A stretch of DNA of 64,000 nucleotides, from NCBI GenBank assembly GCA_965227045.1, contig OZ245718.1, positions 930,001 to 994,000 of the forward strand. Direction: 5' to 3'. The stretch's first letter is position 1. Every line of letters begins with the position of its first letter. Positions 25,436 to 33,673 of the stretch are shown one piece after another. A program made the position numbers and the translations under genes. The notes under the pieces were generated by a model. That model had not been told where the DNA came from and did not search any database. It was given only the letters and a program-made list of their open reading frames with translations. Source of the DNA: UBA10649 sp965227045. GTDB lineage: Bacteria > Actinomycetota > Actinomycetes > S36-B12.

Positions 25436-26218
25436 GTGTGGAACGCTAGGGAGGTGCGCAACTGGCGATTCTGGCGATCCAACATCCTGGCGGTCGCGCT
25501 GATCGCGATCGGATTAGGGGGCATTGCAAAGGGAATCGGGTCGGATTTCGCGGGGCAGCCGTGGATCGGCCTAGCGGCAATCATCGGCGGCGGGATCATG
25601 CTGTTTGCGGCTTGGCGCCAAGAGGAGCGCGAGAGTCGGTCCCCAGCAGCCACCTTGCCCGCGCCGTCGGCCTTCGGACTTCATGTCGATCTGGCGCCTC
25701 ACGCACCCATCAATGAGACGAACCGGAACGGGAGAGACGATCCGCCACCACCACCTGGCGGCCCACCGAGGCTCGCCGGTGTCGCAGGGGCAGGCAATGA
25801 TCCGCTCGCCATTCCTGCGCAGGTGTCCGTGGACGCCGCGGATGGCGGCCCTCGCGACAGGGGCAGGTGGCGCACGCTGTGGGCGATGTTGAGTGTTCGC
25901 GGCTGGACCATCCGGAACGCACAAACCCGACCGGACCTTGTCGAACTACTGCAGCTGGCCAAATACGTGCGCACCCAGGCGATAGTCGTGTGCACTTTCG
26001 GTCTGCTCATCGTGGCTGGATCGGTCGTCTATTTCTTTTACGCCGTCTTTTCCGACTCAAACCGACTGGGCGACTCCTTCTTCGTCTACGCCGTTGCAGT
26101 CGTGGCTGGGTTCGTCTCAGTTCGCTGTATCGAGATAGTGCGGACGGGGCACGCTGCGCCAACGCTCTCACCTCGCACCAGCGATCCCGCTTCCGTGCCG
26201 TCGTCGCCTGACTACTAG
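25436..26218 (+). CDS. Putative membrane protein in the accessory insert
   Basis: 260 aa from a GTG; no family recognised. Two hydrophobic helices near the N-terminus (about 17-34 and 42-58) are followed by a low-complexity Pro/Asp/Gly-rich cytoplasmic segment (about 65-140, with PPPPPGGPP). Two more helices follow at about 181-202 and 212-230, then a Ser/Pro tail. RNAQTRPDLVELLQLAKYVRTQ precedes the second helix pair. It lies inside the repeat-flanked insert, and the HEPN-like gene opposite converges on it. The start is uncertain (GTG at 25454 is an alternative). Whether the two genes work together is unknown. Confidence 0.6.
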   Translation: MWNAREVRNWRFWRSNILAVALIAIGLGGIAKGIGSDFAGQPWIGLAAIIGGGIMLFAAWRQEERESRSPAATLPAPSAFGLHVDLAPHAPINETNRNGRDDPPPPPGGPPRLAGVAGAGNDPLAIPAQVSVDAADGGPRDRGRWRTLWAMLSVRGWTIRNAQTRPDLVELLQLAKYVRTQAIVVCTFGLLIVAGSVVYFFYAVFSDSNRLGDSFFVYAVAVVAGFVSVRCIEIVRTGHAAPTLSPRTSDPASVPSSPDY

Positions 26219-26310
26219 TAGGGGAACGGCGGCGCCTCCTCTGCCGATACGCCACTGACGTCTGTGGGCGGACGAGCCACTAGGAGCTCGGCCGTCCACA
26301 GGACTACGCC

Positions 26311-26355
26311 GGGGTGATGCCGCGTTCGGCTGCTACGTGGCTGTTGCGTCGGGCG
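26311..26355 (+). repeat. Short imperfect direct repeat, copy 1 (downstream of the HEPN-like gene)
   Basis: A stretch around ATGCCGCGTTCG (26318-26329) continuing to CTGTTGCGTCGGG. It matches 28154-28198 at roughly three quarters of positions with one single-base gap. The two copies lie just outside the HEPN-like gene (26412-28106), in the same orientation. Confidence 0.55.
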
Positions 26356-26411
26356 CGCAAGACCATGCGATCTAGCGTGGATTCGATCAGCGCCCTTCGA
26401 TGCCTGGGGTG

Positions 26412-28106
26412 CTACCCAGGCGCCTCATCAGGACTTGAAACAAGGCAGCGGAGGTGGGCGCCTGCATGAAGGAGTAGAGCCGCTGACTGCTGGTCCACAT
26501 CAACGTTGATGCCGTGAGCAACACGGTTTCGCAGATTCATGCCCGATTGTTCGCACAGCAAGGTCCACAGGTACAGAAACGAGAGCGGGTCCATGAGCGG
26601 TTTTAGGGAATAGAGGATCTCCCCTAGTCCGAGGACATCGCCCGCACGCCCGCGTGACCCAGGCCCACGCGAGATCGGAATTCCGCGATCTGCCGCTGCT
26701 CGGCGAATCGCTCGCTCGATCGCCGGAGTAAGAAGCACACCCGCCGAGTCGTAGTCCCCCTCGTCATACCTTTCGAGCGCACGTCCGATTCGGCCCGCGG
26801 CCTCGCCGTCGAGCGGGGAATCTATGAACCACTGTCTAGCGCCAGCGAGCGGCCCGTAGCGTTCGCGTACCAGTTGGAGCGTCTCAGTAGCGAGCACCCC
26901 GAAGAACTGAATGCGGGTCGCGTCGATTCGGATCTGCTCCCGCCGCTGCTTCTCCTCGAAGTCCTGCAGCGAGTACGCCACCCCTTCGCTCGGATCGAAG
27001 TGCAGCGAAGTTGCCAGGTGGCTGAACGGGAACTCATTCATGAGTTCGGCCACGAAGTCGGCCGTCTTCTCAGCGTCCTGGACCGGCCGATGCAGGCCGA
27101 ACCGAACGAATGCGTCTTCGATCGAGTCATCACCCACGATCAGCTCGTGAAAGCGGTCCAGGACATCGCGGGGAACGGGGGTTGTGGAAGACACCTCATG
27201 CAACTCGAGCTCGTCTTCCCCGATGCCCTGGACCTCGACGCGAATCTCGCTGGCACGCGCCGTGAGGCCGTGAGCGTCAGCGAGTTCAATCGCCTTTACA
27301 AGGATGGCCAGTTTCCGCAACCCCGTTGACTGATGCGCTTCGGCAACGTATCCGTTGACTGCCTCCAGCCAGATCGTCGCTTGATCTTCCGGTGCAGCGA
27401 GCCTGGCGCGGATCTCTTGAATCGACTCGCGGTGCCATGGGTCAGAGCCATACTTCGATTCGGCCCGACCGAGTAGTTCGCCCAGCTCGGAAGGCCTGTC
27501 GGCAGCGCGGAGTTCCGCGAGGGTCTCCAGCAGTCGCAGCGAGACGCCCGGCCTGACTTCGTTCGATTCCAACTCCGCCGATGCGAAATCCAGAATGGCT
27601 GTGACGGCGCGCGATTGGCGGTCTCCGTCGTTGATCGCCTTGGAGAGTGAGAGCGCTCGCTGAAGACCAAAAGTTATTTCGATCGGCTCCGCGCCCGACG
27701 TCGTGTTCGCAAGGTAGTTATCGATCGCTGCGCGTGCATACTCGTGGGCCTTCCCGTACTTGACCTCCCACAGGAGGTCGGCGAGGCGCGCTGCAACCTC
27801 GGGTATGGGTGCAACCTCGTAGGCCTCAGCCCAAACTTGCTTACCCACGTCCGGAACTCGATCGAGGGGCAACGGATAGATCTGGCCGCCCATCTCCCAC
27901 ATTGGACCGAAGGCTGAGCCGGCTGGAGCTTCGCGGGACGTCTGCAGGAGGTGATAGTGGAACGCCGCGACGATCGCCTGCACAGCCGGCTCCTCAGGAT
28001 CGCTCAGCCGACGTACCTCCTCAGCGATACCTGCGAGTGATTGGTGTTCGCCTGTGGACGCAGTGGCACACGCCTCAGCGAGAATCGCCTGAATGTCCAC
28101 GGCCAT
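26412..28106 (-). CDS. DUF4209-type protein with a HEPN-like RNxxxH motif
   Basis: 564 aa, soluble, mostly helical. The C-terminal region carries RNRVAHG (R526 to H531), the RNxxxHG signature I associate with DUF4209 and also the R-x4-H pattern of HEPN ribonucleases used by many toxins and defence proteins. Upstream of it lie a helix-rich body with LQRALSLSKAINDGDRQ and an acidic region EDFEEKQRREQIRI-like around 400. I start at the ATG at 28106 (MAVDIQAILAEA). The open frame continues upstream to 28415, but that part reads through the direct repeat and looks non-coding. Codon use is less GC-biased than the neighbours. An RNase-type defence or stress role is inference. Confidence 0.72.
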   Translation of the reverse strand: MAVDIQAILAEACATASTGEHQSLAGIAEEVRRLSDPEEPAVQAIVAAFHYHLLQTSREAPAGSAFGPMWEMGGQIYPLPLDRVPDVGKQVWAEAYEVAPIPEVAARLADLLWEVKYGKAHEYARAAIDNYLANTTSGAEPIEITFGLQRALSLSKAINDGDRQSRAVTAILDFASAELESNEVRPGVSLRLLETLAELRAADRPSELGELLGRAESKYGSDPWHRESIQEIRARLAAPEDQATIWLEAVNGYVAEAHQSTGLRKLAILVKAIELADAHGLTARASEIRVEVQGIGEDELELHEVSSTTPVPRDVLDRFHELIVGDDSIEDAFVRFGLHRPVQDAEKTADFVAELMNEFPFSHLATSLHFDPSEGVAYSLQDFEEKQRREQIRIDATRIQFFGVLATETLQLVRERYGPLAGARQWFIDSPLDGEAAGRIGRALERYDEGDYDSAGVLLTPAIERAIRRAAADRGIPISRGPGSRGRAGDVLGLGEILYSLKPLMDPLSFLYLWTLLCEQSGMNLRNRVAHGINVDVDQQSAALLLHAGAHLRCLVSSPDEAPG

Positions 28107-28153
28107 TGCCGAATTGTCGCAGGAGTTCGATCGGACGATTGCGAGAAACGCCT

Positions 28154-28198
28154 GGGGACCATGCCGCGTTCGCCAGTTACACGGCTGTTGCATCGGAG
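28154..28198 (+). repeat. Short imperfect direct repeat, copy 2 (upstream of the HEPN-like gene)
   Basis: Contains CATGCCGCGTTCG (28160-28172) and GGCTGTTGCATCGG; see 26311-26355. It sits between the HEPN-like gene start and the right 60-bp repeat. Confidence 0.55.
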
Positions 28199-28246
28199 GC
28201 GAAACATCGAGTGGTCTGAGCACGACTTGGGTCAGACCTACAAGCT

Positions 28247-28306
28247 CTGATTCACGAGCACCAGACAGACTCGCTCCGCGTCGATTCGCCTCGCGCGCAC
28301 AGGGAA
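28247..28306 (+). repeat. Right copy of the 60-bp direct repeat
   Basis: 57 of 60 bases identical to 25040-25099, same orientation, 3207 bases apart. The ten codons before it (ending TYKL and a TGA) line up with the glnA end (ending YYNI and TGA) at about two thirds of bases, so the duplicated unit may include the end of a coding region. Confidence 0.85.
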
Positions 28307-28342
28307 CGAAGGGCGGTCTCCCGCAAGGGGGGCCGCCCTTCG
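28307..28342. terminator. Hairpin after the right direct repeat
   Basis: CGAAGGGCGG (28307-28316) pairs with CCGCCCTTCG (28333-28342); inner TCTCC/GGGGG pairs can extend it. Position and form match the glnA terminator at 25101-25134, so it is probably part of the same duplicated unit. No T-tract. Confidence 0.55.
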
Positions 28343-28365
28343 CCCTGCGCCGACCTGAGTCCCCA

Positions 28366-28433
28366 CCTCGCGAGTGGGCACTCGTGGCTGCAATCCGGCC
28401 CAGAATCGCGACCACAACTGCCCACTCGCGAGG
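28366..28433. repeat. Long inverted repeat, family B copy 2
   Basis: The 15-base arms CCTCGCGAGTGGGCA (28366-28380) and its exact complement (28419-28433) are followed inward by a 3x3 mismatch and GTGG/CCAC pairs. It shares the CGCGAGTGGGCA core with 14105-14166. It stands 12 bases beyond the glnE stop. Confidence 0.82.
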
Positions 28434-28445
28434 GGTTGCGTAGCC

Positions 28446-31400
28446 CTAGTCGGACGTGTCGTCGTCGCCGTAGAACAGCCGCTGGAACACCAGCCGCGCC
28501 CGTCGCGTGACGCGCAGGTAGTCCTCGAGCAGCAGTCCGGAACTTCCCGGGGGGTAGCCGAGCACGAAGGCGACCGCGCTGAGGTCTCGCACATCGACAG
28601 GCACCATGTCGCTCGCCCGCCCGCGCACGAGCATGACGGCGTTGCGCATCGACGTTGCCAGGCGCCAGGACTCGATCAGTGCCGACGCGTCATCGCGGTC
28701 CAGGAGCCCCGCGTCGCGGGCGGCCTCGAGAGTCGCGATCGTCCGGGTGGTGCGCAGCGACGGGAAATCCCCCGCGTGCTGCATCTGCACCAGCTGCGCG
28801 ACCCACTCGACGTCGGTGAGTCCACCCCGGCCGAGCTTGGTATGCATGTTGGGATTCGCTCCTCGCGGCAACCGCTCCGACTCCATGCGCGCCTTCAGCC
28901 GTCGCACCTCGGTGAGCTCGGGTGCAGTGAGCGTGCCCGCCCACCGGATCGGGTCCACGATCGCCATGAACCTCTCGCCTAGTTCTGCGTCGCCCGCGAC
29001 GAACGCCGAGCGCAGCAGTGCCTGCGCCTCCCAGGTGGCCGACCACCGCCGGTAGTACGCGGCATACGCCCCAAGCGACCGCACGAGCGGGCCCTGCTTG
29101 CCCTCGGGGCGCAGGCTCGCATCGATGTCGAGCGGCGGGTCGTTACTCGGGGCCATCAGCGACTGACGCAACTGCTCGGCGAGAGCAGCAGCAGCGTTCG
29201 TCGCGACAGTTTCGTCAATCCCCGGCTTCGGCTCGAAGACGAACATCACGTCGGCGTCGCTGGAGAAGCCCAACTCGTGGCCGCCGAACCGGCCCATGCC
29301 GATCACGGCGAACGACACCACGTCATCGCCCGCGCCCTCGACCGTCGCACGGGCGACGCGAAGCGCGCCGTCAATGGTCGCCACGGCGACATCGCTGAGC
29401 GCCTCCCCTGCCTGTTCCGGCCCCGCTATCCCGAGGAGCTCGGCAACAGCGATGCGGAAAAGCTCGCGACGGCGCATCGCCCTGATTGCGGCGATGGCGT
29501 CCGAACCGGTGTCGTGACGCTCGACCACCGCCGCCACTTCGGCGAGCAGCGCGGACACTGGCCTCGGTCGAAGCTCGGCACCCTCCGCGAGCATCGCGAC
29601 GGACTCCGGAGCCTGCATCAGCAGGTCGGTGGCGTAGCGGCTCGTGGCGAGCACCCGTGCCAGGCGCTCGGCCGCAGCGGACTCGTCCCGCAGCAGTCGC
29701 AGGTACCAGTGCGTGGCACCGAGCGCATCGCTGACCCTCCGGAATCCGAGCAGCCCGCTGTCCGGATCGGGCGCATCCGCGAACCAGCCGAGCAGCACCG
29801 GCAGGAGCGTTCGCTGGATGGCCGCGCGACGGCTGACACCGGACGTGAGGGCCTGCAGGTGACGCAACGCGCTTTGCGGATCGAGGTAGCCGAGCGCCTC
29901 GAGACGCTGCTCGGCGGCGTGCAACGACAATCGCGCCTCGCCGGCATCCAGCCTGGCCACGGCCTGCAGGAGCGGACGATAGAAGAGCTTCTCGTGCAGG
30001 CGGCGCACCTCGAGCGCATGGCGCCGCCACTCGGCGACGAGTTCGCCGACCGGATCGCTCCGGTAGCCCAGGGACCTGCCGATGCGTCGCAAGTCGGTGT
30101 CGTCCTCGGGCATCGTGTGCGTCCTGCGCAGGCGATACAACTGCAGGCGGTGTTCCAGCGTGCGCAGGAAGCGATACGCATCCGACAACGTCGCGGCATC
30201 GTCGCGACCCACGTAGCCCCACGTGGACAAGGACTCGAGTGCCGCCATGGTTGCCGGGCTGCGGAGCATCACGTCACTGCGGCCGTGGACGAGCTGCAGC
30301 AACTGCACCGAGAACTCGACGTCGCGCAGTCCCCCGGGGCCGAGCTTGAGTTCGCGGTCCGCAAGCCGCGCGGGCACGTGCTGCTCAACTCGACGGCGCA
30401 TCGCCTGAACGTCCTGCACGAAGTCGGGCCGGTCGGCAGCGCTCCACACGAAGGGCGACACCGCGTCGACGTACTCCGCACCGAGGGCCAGGTCCCCCGC
30501 CGCCGGCCGTGCCTTCAGCAGGGCCTGGAACTCCCAGGTCTTCGCCCACCGCTCGTAGTAGCCAACGTGCGAGGCGATCGTACGAACCAGCGCGCCCTGA
30601 CGGCCCTCGGGACGAAGCCCGGCGTCGACCTCCCAGATCGAGCCCTCGGCCGTCACGGCGGTGCACGCGCGCATCAGCCCAGTCGCCAGCGCGGTCGCCG
30701 CTGCCAGCGCCCGGTCCTCGTCGGCTCCGTCTCGCGGCTCGGCGGCGAAGATCACGTCGACATCGCTGACGTAGTTGAGCTCGCGTGCGCCCGCCTTGCC
30801 CATGCCGATCACCGCGAACCGGCAGTACTCCGCGGACGGCCCAACCGAGAACCGCGCCACCGCGAGGGCGGCCTCGAGGACCGCATCCGCCAGGTCCGAG
30901 AGCCACGCCGCAACCGTCTCCATGGTGGCCAGACCGCTCAGGTCACGCGCCGCGATACCCAGCAGTCCGCGTCGATACTCAACTCGTAGCGCATCGAGGA
31001 CCGACGTGTCGTCGGACGCGGCGACCGGCTCCTGAAGCATCGGCTCGGCGCCGACAGCGCGCAGCAACTCCTCGCGTGACCGTCGAAATGACGGAGCCTC
31101 GGTGAGTGCCTCGGCGTCGGCGAGCACGGCCCACGCATCACGGTGCCGGACCAGGAACTCACCAAGCGCCTCGGACATGCCGATGACGTCGAGCAGCCGG
31201 CGGCGCAGGTCGGCATCCGCCTGCAGTGCGGAGATGAGGCGGTGCCACTCTCGGTCATCGCAGGACTCGAGCATCCGGACGAGGAGGAGTAGCGCCTGGT
31301 CGGGATCGGCAGCGGCGGCGATGTCGAGCAGGACATCATCGGCCGGGTCGACGGTCTCGAGCAGCGGAGCAAGTCGTGCCGAGAGCACCAGACGCTGCGC

Positions 31401-31466
31401 CCGATCGATGTCGAGCAGGCCGGCTCGGATCAGCCTGCCTGCATCCGAGCTGAGTCGATCCGTCAT
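28446..31466 (-). CDS. glnE: Glutamine synthetase adenylyltransferase/deadenylase GlnE
   Basis: 1006 aa with two nucleotidyltransferase halves. The N-terminal (deadenylylating) site is GMGKAGARELNYVSDVDVIF and the C-terminal (adenylylating) site is GMGRFGGHELGFSSDADVMF, each with a DxD. Each is followed by a helical GlnD-PII-uridylyltransferase-like domain with GGLRDVEF or GGLTDVEW. It modifies Y402 of GlnA according to nitrogen status. The ATG at 31466 overlaps the amidotransferase stop by 4 bases. Third gene of the minus-strand operon glnA2-amidotransferase-glnE. Confidence 0.96.
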   Translation of the reverse strand: MTDRLSSDAGRLIRAGLLDIDRAQRLVLSARLAPLLETVDPADDVLLDIAAAADPDQALLLLVRMLESCDDREWHRLISALQADADLRRRLLDVIGMSEALGEFLVRHRDAWAVLADAEALTEAPSFRRSREELLRAVGAEPMLQEPVAASDDTSVLDALRVEYRRGLLGIAARDLSGLATMETVAAWLSDLADAVLEAALAVARFSVGPSAEYCRFAVIGMGKAGARELNYVSDVDVIFAAEPRDGADEDRALAAATALATGLMRACTAVTAEGSIWEVDAGLRPEGRQGALVRTIASHVGYYERWAKTWEFQALLKARPAAGDLALGAEYVDAVSPFVWSAADRPDFVQDVQAMRRRVEQHVPARLADRELKLGPGGLRDVEFSVQLLQLVHGRSDVMLRSPATMAALESLSTWGYVGRDDAATLSDAYRFLRTLEHRLQLYRLRRTHTMPEDDTDLRRIGRSLGYRSDPVGELVAEWRRHALEVRRLHEKLFYRPLLQAVARLDAGEARLSLHAAEQRLEALGYLDPQSALRHLQALTSGVSRRAAIQRTLLPVLLGWFADAPDPDSGLLGFRRVSDALGATHWYLRLLRDESAAAERLARVLATSRYATDLLMQAPESVAMLAEGAELRPRPVSALLAEVAAVVERHDTGSDAIAAIRAMRRRELFRIAVAELLGIAGPEQAGEALSDVAVATIDGALRVARATVEGAGDDVVSFAVIGMGRFGGHELGFSSDADVMFVFEPKPGIDETVATNAAAALAEQLRQSLMAPSNDPPLDIDASLRPEGKQGPLVRSLGAYAAYYRRWSATWEAQALLRSAFVAGDAELGERFMAIVDPIRWAGTLTAPELTEVRRLKARMESERLPRGANPNMHTKLGRGGLTDVEWVAQLVQMQHAGDFPSLRTTRTIATLEAARDAGLLDRDDASALIESWRLATSMRNAVMLVRGRASDMVPVDVRDLSAVAFVLGYPPGSSGLLLEDYLRVTRRARLVFQRLFYGDDDTSD

Positions 31467-32254
31467 GCCTGCGTAGGCAGGACTGCGGCGCCGTCGAGCG
31501 CACGCGCCCAGACGAGGTCGGCCCAGGCGCGCGTCATCGGCCGCCACGCCGCAATGAGATCGTGCTCGGCAGCTCGCACCTCGTCGCCGGCGGCGACCGG
31601 ATCGCGACCAGACCGGTCGAGTGCCTCGTCGTTGACGTCCGCCCACGAAGCGAACGTGTCGGGATCGATCTCCGGATGCATCTGCAGTCCGTACGCCGAG
31701 TCGCCAACGCGGAATCCCTGCACCGGGCATGCCTCATTGGTGAGCAGCAGGACGGCGCCGTCCGGCAGTTCCACGATGTTGTCCTGATGCCAGTGCGTCG
31801 CGGGGATGTCGGACCCGTACGCCGGGACGACCTGCGACGTGACGGGATCGAGCAGTCCGTCGACGGTGCGCCTGACGCGCACGAGTCCGATCTCCGTCGC
31901 CGGTCCGAGGGTGACGCGGCCGCCGGTCGCAGCCGCAAGAAGCTGGCCTCCCAGGCACAGGCCGAGCATGGGGATGCCTCGGTCGACTGCGTCGACCATC
32001 AGGGCGCGCTCGTCGACCAGCCACGGAGCGACGTCATCATCGTTGGCACCCATGACACCGCCGAGGGCCAGGACCCCGTGCACGCCCTCGGGGACGGTTG
32101 CCGGCACCCGCTCGCCGAGGAAGGCGCGGATCACGTCGAGCCTGATGCCCTGTTCCTCGAGCCATTCGCCGACGAGCAGCGGCGGATCGCTCACGTCATT
32201 TTGGATCGCGATGACGACGGCGGTCGCTTCCGGCGGTGTCTGGGGCGAAGTCAC
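31463..32254 (-). CDS. Class I glutamine amidotransferase-like protein
   Basis: 263 aa from GTG. The triad is visible as the nucleophile in LGLCLGGQLLA and QMHPEID with the histidine and glutamate. It resembles the GMP-synthase-like or gamma-glutamyl-type single-domain amidotransferases (YP_-type GATase1), with no synthase domain attached. The substrate is unknown. It is linked on both sides by 4-nt overlaps to glnA2 and glnE, so a role in glutamine or gamma-glutamyl compound turnover is plausible but inferred. Confidence 0.85.
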   Translation of the reverse strand: MTSPQTPPEATAVVIAIQNDVSDPPLLVGEWLEEQGIRLDVIRAFLGERVPATVPEGVHGVLALGGVMGANDDDVAPWLVDERALMVDAVDRGIPMLGLCLGGQLLAAATGGRVTLGPATEIGLVRVRRTVDGLLDPVTSQVVPAYGSDIPATHWHQDNIVELPDGAVLLLTNEACPVQGFRVGDSAYGLQMHPEIDPDTFASWADVNDEALDRSGRDPVAAGDEVRAAEHDLIAAWRPMTRAWADLVWARALDGAAVLPTQA

Positions 32255-33588
32255 AACAAAGGAAGGTACCTGTCCAGCTCCCACTGCGTCACCTGGCGTC
32301 GGTACTCGTCCCATTCGGCCTTCTTGTTGCGCAGGAAGAAGTCGAACACGTGCTCGCCGAGCGTCTCGGCCACCAGTTCCGAGCGCTCCATTGTCGCGAT
32401 CGCCTGGTTGAGGCTCCCCGGCAGCGGCTTCATGCCCATGGCCCGTCGCTCGGCCTCGGTGAGCGCCCAGACGTCGTCCTCGGCACCTCGCGGCAACTCG
32501 TAGCCCTCCTCGATGCCCTTCATCCCGGCAGCGAGGAGCACGGCGAAGGCGAGGTACGGGTTCGCAGCGCTGTCGAGCGAGCGGAACTCGATCCGCGTGC
32601 TGTTGCCCTTGGTCGGCTTGTACATCGGAACGCGGATGAGAGAGGACCGGTTGTTGTGGCCCCAGCAGATCCAGGCAGGTGCCTCGGCACCTCCGGCGAG
32701 TCGCTTGTAAGAGTTCACCCACTGGTTGGTCACGGCGGTGATCTCCGGGGCATGCACCAGCAGCCCGGCGATGAAGGAACGGGCGACCTTCGACAGCTGG
32801 AACTCCGCGCCAGCCTCGAAGAACGCGTTGCGGTCCCCCTCGAACAAGGACAGGTGGGTGTGCATCCCCGAGCCTGGATGGTCGAGCAGCGGCTTGGGCA
32901 TGAACGACGCATACAGCCCCTGCTCCAGCGCGACCTCCTGCACGACCAGCTTGAACGTCATGAGGTTGTCTGCGGTGGTCAGCGCGTCGGCGTAGCGCAG
33001 GTCGATCTCCTGCTGGCCCGGCCCGCCCTCGTGATGGCTGAACTCGACCGAGATCCCCATCTGCTCGAGCAGCGTGATCGCCTGTCGGCGGAAGTCGACG
33101 GCGACACCGTGCGGGGTGTTGTCGAAGTAGCCGTAGCCGTCGACCGGAACCGGCGCCTCGCCGGGTATGGGCGAGTCCTTGAACAGATAGAACTCCACCT
33201 CGGGATGCGTGTAGAAGGTGAAGCCGAGATCGGCTGCCTTCGTCAACGTGCGCTTGAGGACGAACCGCGGATCGGCATACGAGGGGGCGCCGTCGGGCAT
33301 GAGGATGTCGCAGAACAGTCGCGCTACGCCGGGTCCCTCACTGCGCCAGGGCAGCAACGAGAACGTCGCGGGGTCCGGCTTGGCGAGCATGTCCGACTCG
33401 TACACGCGAGCGAAGCCTTCGATCGCCGAGCCGTCGAAGCCGATGCCCTCGGCGAATGCGCCCTCGAGTTCGGCCGGAGCGATAGCGACGGACTTGAGCG
33501 TGCCAAGGACGTCGGTGAACCACAGTCGGACGAATCGGATGTCACGTTCTTCGATCGTGCGCAGCACGAATTCGGCCTGCTTGTCCAT
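32251..33588 (-). CDS. glnA2: Second glutamine synthetase type I (GlnA2-like)
   Basis: 445 aa GSI-alpha-type enzyme. FTDVLGTLKSV, GFDGSAIEGFARVYESDM, PEVEFYLF, MPKPLLDHPGSGMH and NNRSSLIRVP are all present. At the position of the GlnA adenylylation tyrosine it has tryptophan (W374 in DDVWALTEAE), so GlnE should not control it. In streptomycetes and mycobacteria GlnA2 homologues are dispensable for glutamine supply, and some make gamma-glutamyl-polyamines; that role is possible here. First gene of its operon. A GlnR-like half-site lies 24 bases upstream. Confidence 0.93.
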   Translation of the reverse strand: MDKQAEFVLRTIEERDIRFVRLWFTDVLGTLKSVAIAPAELEGAFAEGIGFDGSAIEGFARVYESDMLAKPDPATFSLLPWRSEGPGVARLFCDILMPDGAPSYADPRFVLKRTLTKAADLGFTFYTHPEVEFYLFKDSPIPGEAPVPVDGYGYFDNTPHGVAVDFRRQAITLLEQMGISVEFSHHEGGPGQQEIDLRYADALTTADNLMTFKLVVQEVALEQGLYASFMPKPLLDHPGSGMHTHLSLFEGDRNAFFEAGAEFQLSKVARSFIAGLLVHAPEITAVTNQWVNSYKRLAGGAEAPAWICWGHNNRSSLIRVPMYKPTKGNSTRIEFRSLDSAANPYLAFAVLLAAGMKGIEEGYELPRGAEDDVWALTEAERRAMGMKPLPGSLNQAIATMERSELVAETLGEHVFDFFLRNKKAEWDEYRRQVTQWELDRYLPLL

Positions 33589-33611
33589 GAAGACATAGTG
33601 GCCCTCGAGTT

Positions 33612-33627
33612 GTTACAGCGGTGTTAA
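33612..33627 (-). promoter_or_regulatory. Possible GlnR half-site before glnA2
   Basis: Read on the minus strand the sequence is TTAAC, six bases, GTAAC, the same spacing as the first half of the glnA box. The second half is not evident, so the site is tentative. It lies 24 bases upstream of the glnA2 start and 47 bases from nadE on the other side. Confidence 0.35.
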
Positions 33628-33673
33628 CCGATCGGGCAAATTCCTGTCAGGAAGCGCGCGATAGCCTCGTGCC

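Noticed and set aside
28041..28250. 69-aa plus-strand frame ending in TYKL before the right direct repeat
   Set aside because: It has no ribosome site and crosses the HEPN-like gene start. Only its last ten codons resemble the end of glnA, so it is treated as part of the duplicated flank.
28107..28415. N-terminal extension of the HEPN-like frame up to 28415
   Set aside because: It reads through the direct repeat, the terminator hairpin and the family B inverted repeat. The translated part is Arg/Gly/Pro-rich and unlike the rest.
29277..30989. 570-aa plus-strand frame opposite glnE
   Set aside because: Antisense shadow of glnE, which has both nucleotidyltransferase motifs in order.
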